A stretch of 8,338 bases of DNA, from contig CANCOG010000207.1 of the NCBI GenBank assembly GCA_947379685.1, positions 1 through 8,338 on the forward strand, written 5' to 3'. Positions 7,242-8,338 of this stretch are shown piece after piece. Every line of letters starts with the position of its first letter. Positions within the stretch are counted from its first letter, which is position 1. The DNA is from Flavipsychrobacter stenotrophus (GTDB taxonomy: Bacteria > Bacteroidota > Bacteroidia > Chitinophagales > Chitinophagaceae). The notes under the pieces were generated by a model. That model worked only from the letters and a program-made list of their open reading frames with translations. It was not told where the DNA came from and ran no database searches. Made by a program: the position numbers and the translations under genes.

Positions 7242-7250
7242 TTATCCACA
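7242..7250 (+). promoter_or_regulatory. Perfect DnaA-box 9-mer
   Basis: TTATCCACA is identical to the high-affinity DnaA box. It is the only perfect copy I found in the window; a poor match (TTTCACACA) lies at 7182-7190. It sits directly after an AT-rich palindrome and is followed by a run of A. One box does not make an origin; regulation by DnaA or coincidence are both possible. Confidence 0.35.
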
Positions 7251-7260
7251 AAAAAAATTT

Positions 7261-7313
7261 ACATGGTGTGCCGGAAAGTGTACCACCATGTGCCGGAAAA
7301 CGGCACACCATGT
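7261..7313. repeat. Nested inverted and direct repeats, likely operator
   Basis: ACATGGTGTGCCG (7261-7273) is the exact reverse complement of CGGCACACCATGT (7301-7313). Inside, TGTGCCG (7289-7295) also pairs with CGGCACA (7301-7307) around GAAAA. TGTGCCGGAAA occurs twice, 22 bp apart (7267, 7289), and CACCATGT also occurs twice, 22 bp apart (7284, 7306). The third half-site is therefore available to two alternative partners. The element ends 61 bp before the ATG at 7375. It could be an operator for a dimeric regulator with about two-helical-turn spacing, or a switchable leader hairpin. Confidence 0.55.
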
Positions 7314-7374
7314 ATTTCCCAAAAACATTTTTTTGAAAACCAACGCACCTTTGGGTTGCAAAAAAACGCTACAC

Positions 7375-8121
7375 ATGGAACAAGCATTAAACGCCACCGC
7401 CGGCACATTCGAACTTATCGCCCTCAACATCTGTACCCAAATCCTGGCATTCCAGGAATCCATCACCAGGCGCGCCTCGGATGCGCAGTTCCCTACCATG
7501 CAGGAAACAGGCATGCTGGTTAAACTAGTCAACTGCCTCGACAAACTGAGAAAACTCGCTGCCCCCTTCAAAGCCGCCACAACCTTCAACAACTTCTTCA
7601 AATTCCTGGCCGCCGAAGACAAAGATCTTGCAGCATTGGTCAAAGCACGTTACAAAGCCTTTACCGAACAAAACAACACAACTGGCACCGTAATGGAAAC
7701 CAATTCCATTGGCAGCCAGAATCCCTCAGCAATCTCACCAGCTGAACGAACCTCACCGGAAGTCATAGAACCCGAAAACCTGCGAAACAACAGGGGACTA
7801 AATGAATACGAGATTCTGATGCGCAGTGCCCCCAACCCACCTGCCTATAGCGCTGATCCACCATTCAGTGAAGATAATTTTGAAAAGCATAAGTCACTGC
7901 TCCCCAACGACGGCGTGGAATGGAACCACACAGTCCGTATCAATGGCCAAAACCGCAATGCCTGCTGGGTGCAGTATAATCTTTTCCAATTCCTGCTCCC
8001 TCCCGGCGATCGCCGCTTCTTCCACAATGAGAACAACTACATGAAGTTCTTCAATTACATCGAAACCAGAAAAGCCATCACCAGATCCTGCCGCCAAAAC
8101 GGAATCAAAAAAATAGGGTAA
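7375..8121 (+). CDS. Unrecognised two-domain protein
   Basis: 248 residues from the ATG at 7375. The frame is open to an ATG at 7288, but that would lie inside the palindrome and add an unconvincing Lys/His-rich start, so 7375 is preferred; no Shine-Dalgarno is present. I do not recognise the family. Residues 1-97 look like a compact alpha-helical domain (LIALNICTQILAFQE, then LVKLVNCLDKLRKL and FNNFFKFLAAEDKDLAALVKARY). Residues 98-140 are a polar, Pro/Ser/Thr/Asn-rich linker. Residues 141-248 are aromatic-rich and mixed (VEWNHTVRIN, CWVQYNLFQFLLPPGDRRFF, NYMKFFNYIETRKAI) and end in a basic tail. There is no signal peptide or membrane span, so it is probably cytoplasmic. C-ending codons dominate the first half (AAC, TTC, GCC, ACC), unlike the neighbouring genes, hinting at different ancestry. 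A nucleic-acid-binding role would fit but is not shown. Confidence 0.72.
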   Translation: MEQALNATAGTFELIALNICTQILAFQESITRRASDAQFPTMQETGMLVKLVNCLDKLRKLAAPFKAATTFNNFFKFLAAEDKDLAALVKARYKAFTEQNNTTGTVMETNSIGSQNPSAISPAERTSPEVIEPENLRNNRGLNEYEILMRSAPNPPAYSADPPFSEDNFEKHKSLLPNDGVEWNHTVRINGQNRNACWVQYNLFQFLLPPGDRRFFHNENNYMKFFNYIETRKAITRSCRQNGIKKIG

Positions 8122-8140
8122 GCATCCATAGGAGGCCGAG

Positions 8141-8209
8141 ATGTTATACCTGGTAGATTTTAGGACAGGAAACGAGGTGAGTATTATACCCCTCCCCAAT
8201 GCAGCCTGA
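8141..8209 (+). CDS. Possible 22-residue peptide with strong Shine-Dalgarno
   Basis: AGGAGG at 8130-8135 lies 5 nt before an ATG that opens a 22-codon frame (MLYLVDFRTG through PLPNAA) ending in TGA at 8207-8209. The ribosome site is the best in the window, in a phylum that seldom uses one. The ORF starts 19 bp after the stop of the 248-residue gene, and its stop forms the left foot of the palindrome at 8207-8226. It may be a small peptide co-transcribed with that gene, the start of a decayed gene, or chance. Confidence 0.3.
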   Translation: MLYLVDFRTGNEVSIIPLPNAA

Positions 8210-8226
8210 CCCGGCAAGCCGGGTCA
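8207..8226. terminator. Perfect 9-bp GC-rich palindrome, possible terminator
   Basis: TGACCCGGC (8207-8215) pairs exactly with GCCGGGTCA (8218-8226); only AA separates the arms, so the folded loop would open to four bases. It lies 85 bp after the stop of the 248-residue gene and could end its transcript. No U-tract follows on the plus strand (ACTGGTAAAC), nor on the minus side, so it may equally be a transcript-stabilising hairpin or a protein site. Confidence 0.4.
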
Positions 8227-8338
8227 AACTGGTAAACAAACACCACAATAGAAAATGAAAAAGGTATAGGGTTTATACCGGGCTCGTGGCCTTTGAGATA
8301 GGGTTCATAGGAGTTCAGATTTAGCTTTTCTGTAACAA

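Larger units (their letters stand above)
7021..7374. other. AT-rich divergent intergenic region with several palindromes
   Basis: 354 bp between the divergent starts at 7020 and 7375, with no convincing gene. From left to right it contains a weak -7-like element for the lipoprotein gene (7042-7049), two copies of ATCAGCTAA 24 bp apart (7106-7114, 7130-7138), and an ATTAGC/GCTAAT inverted repeat (7122-7139). A longer CTAATTAA palindrome (7213-7240), a DnaA-box 9-mer (7242-7250) and a nested GC-rich inverted repeat (7261-7313) complete it. The density of symmetrical motifs suggests protein-binding sites controlling one or both genes. Confidence 0.5.

Noticed and set aside
7288..7374. Longer N-terminus of the 248-residue protein, starting at the ATG at 7288
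   Set aside because: This ATG lies within the inverted repeat and the added residues look like translated regulatory DNA rather than protein.

Overview
The window looks like a chromosomal segment of a Bacteroidota member, most plausibly from the Chitinophagaceae or a near relative; this placement is inference. It rests on C-terminal domains of the type IX secretion (T9SS) sorting type, Bacteroidota-style promoter elements (TAnnTTTG-like), start codons without Shine-Dalgarno sequences, and an intergenic cluster of CCCCGAAGGGG-type small hairpins that I recall from this phylum. No tRNA, rRNA, CRISPR array, transposase or integrase is visible.

Layout. Positions 1-390 hold the first codons of a leftward gene running off the left edge (with its own promoter), a REP-like hairpin cluster at about 168-250, and a perfect 8-bp hairpin at 295-314. 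At 391-1317 (+) is a CbpA-like class B DnaJ co-chaperone. Converging on it is a four-gene minus-strand block read from 7020 down to 1385: first a YD-repeat lipoprotein (5995-7020), then three tandem paralogues of about 500 residues, each with a signal peptide, Ig-like modules and a T9SS sorting domain. The three copies repeat with an exact 1547-bp period between start codons. The duplicated unit includes the last ~24 coding bases of the lipoprotein gene, so the array's history can be read directly: one gene behind the lipoprotein was duplicated together with that gene's tail.

The copies are mosaic. Signal peptide, first modules and sorting domain are nearly identical, while the central third of the distal copy (1736-2314) is strongly diverged on a conserved Cys/Gly scaffold. 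The copy that each stretch resembles most changes along the gene, which indicates gene conversion. This array of secreted, probably surface-attached proteins with a variable centre is the most interesting system in the window.

To the right, 7021-7374 is an AT-rich intergenic region with repeated GCTAA motifs, a hairpin, a perfect DnaA-box 9-mer and a nested 13-bp inverted repeat. It lies upstream of an unrecognised 248-residue plus-strand gene (7375-8121) rich in C-ending codons. A 22-codon ORF with a strong Shine-Dalgarno follows at 8141-8209, its stop codon inside a perfect 9-bp palindrome (8207-8226). In 8227-8338 I see no gene, only a weak GGTATA/TATACC inverted repeat near 8263-8279.
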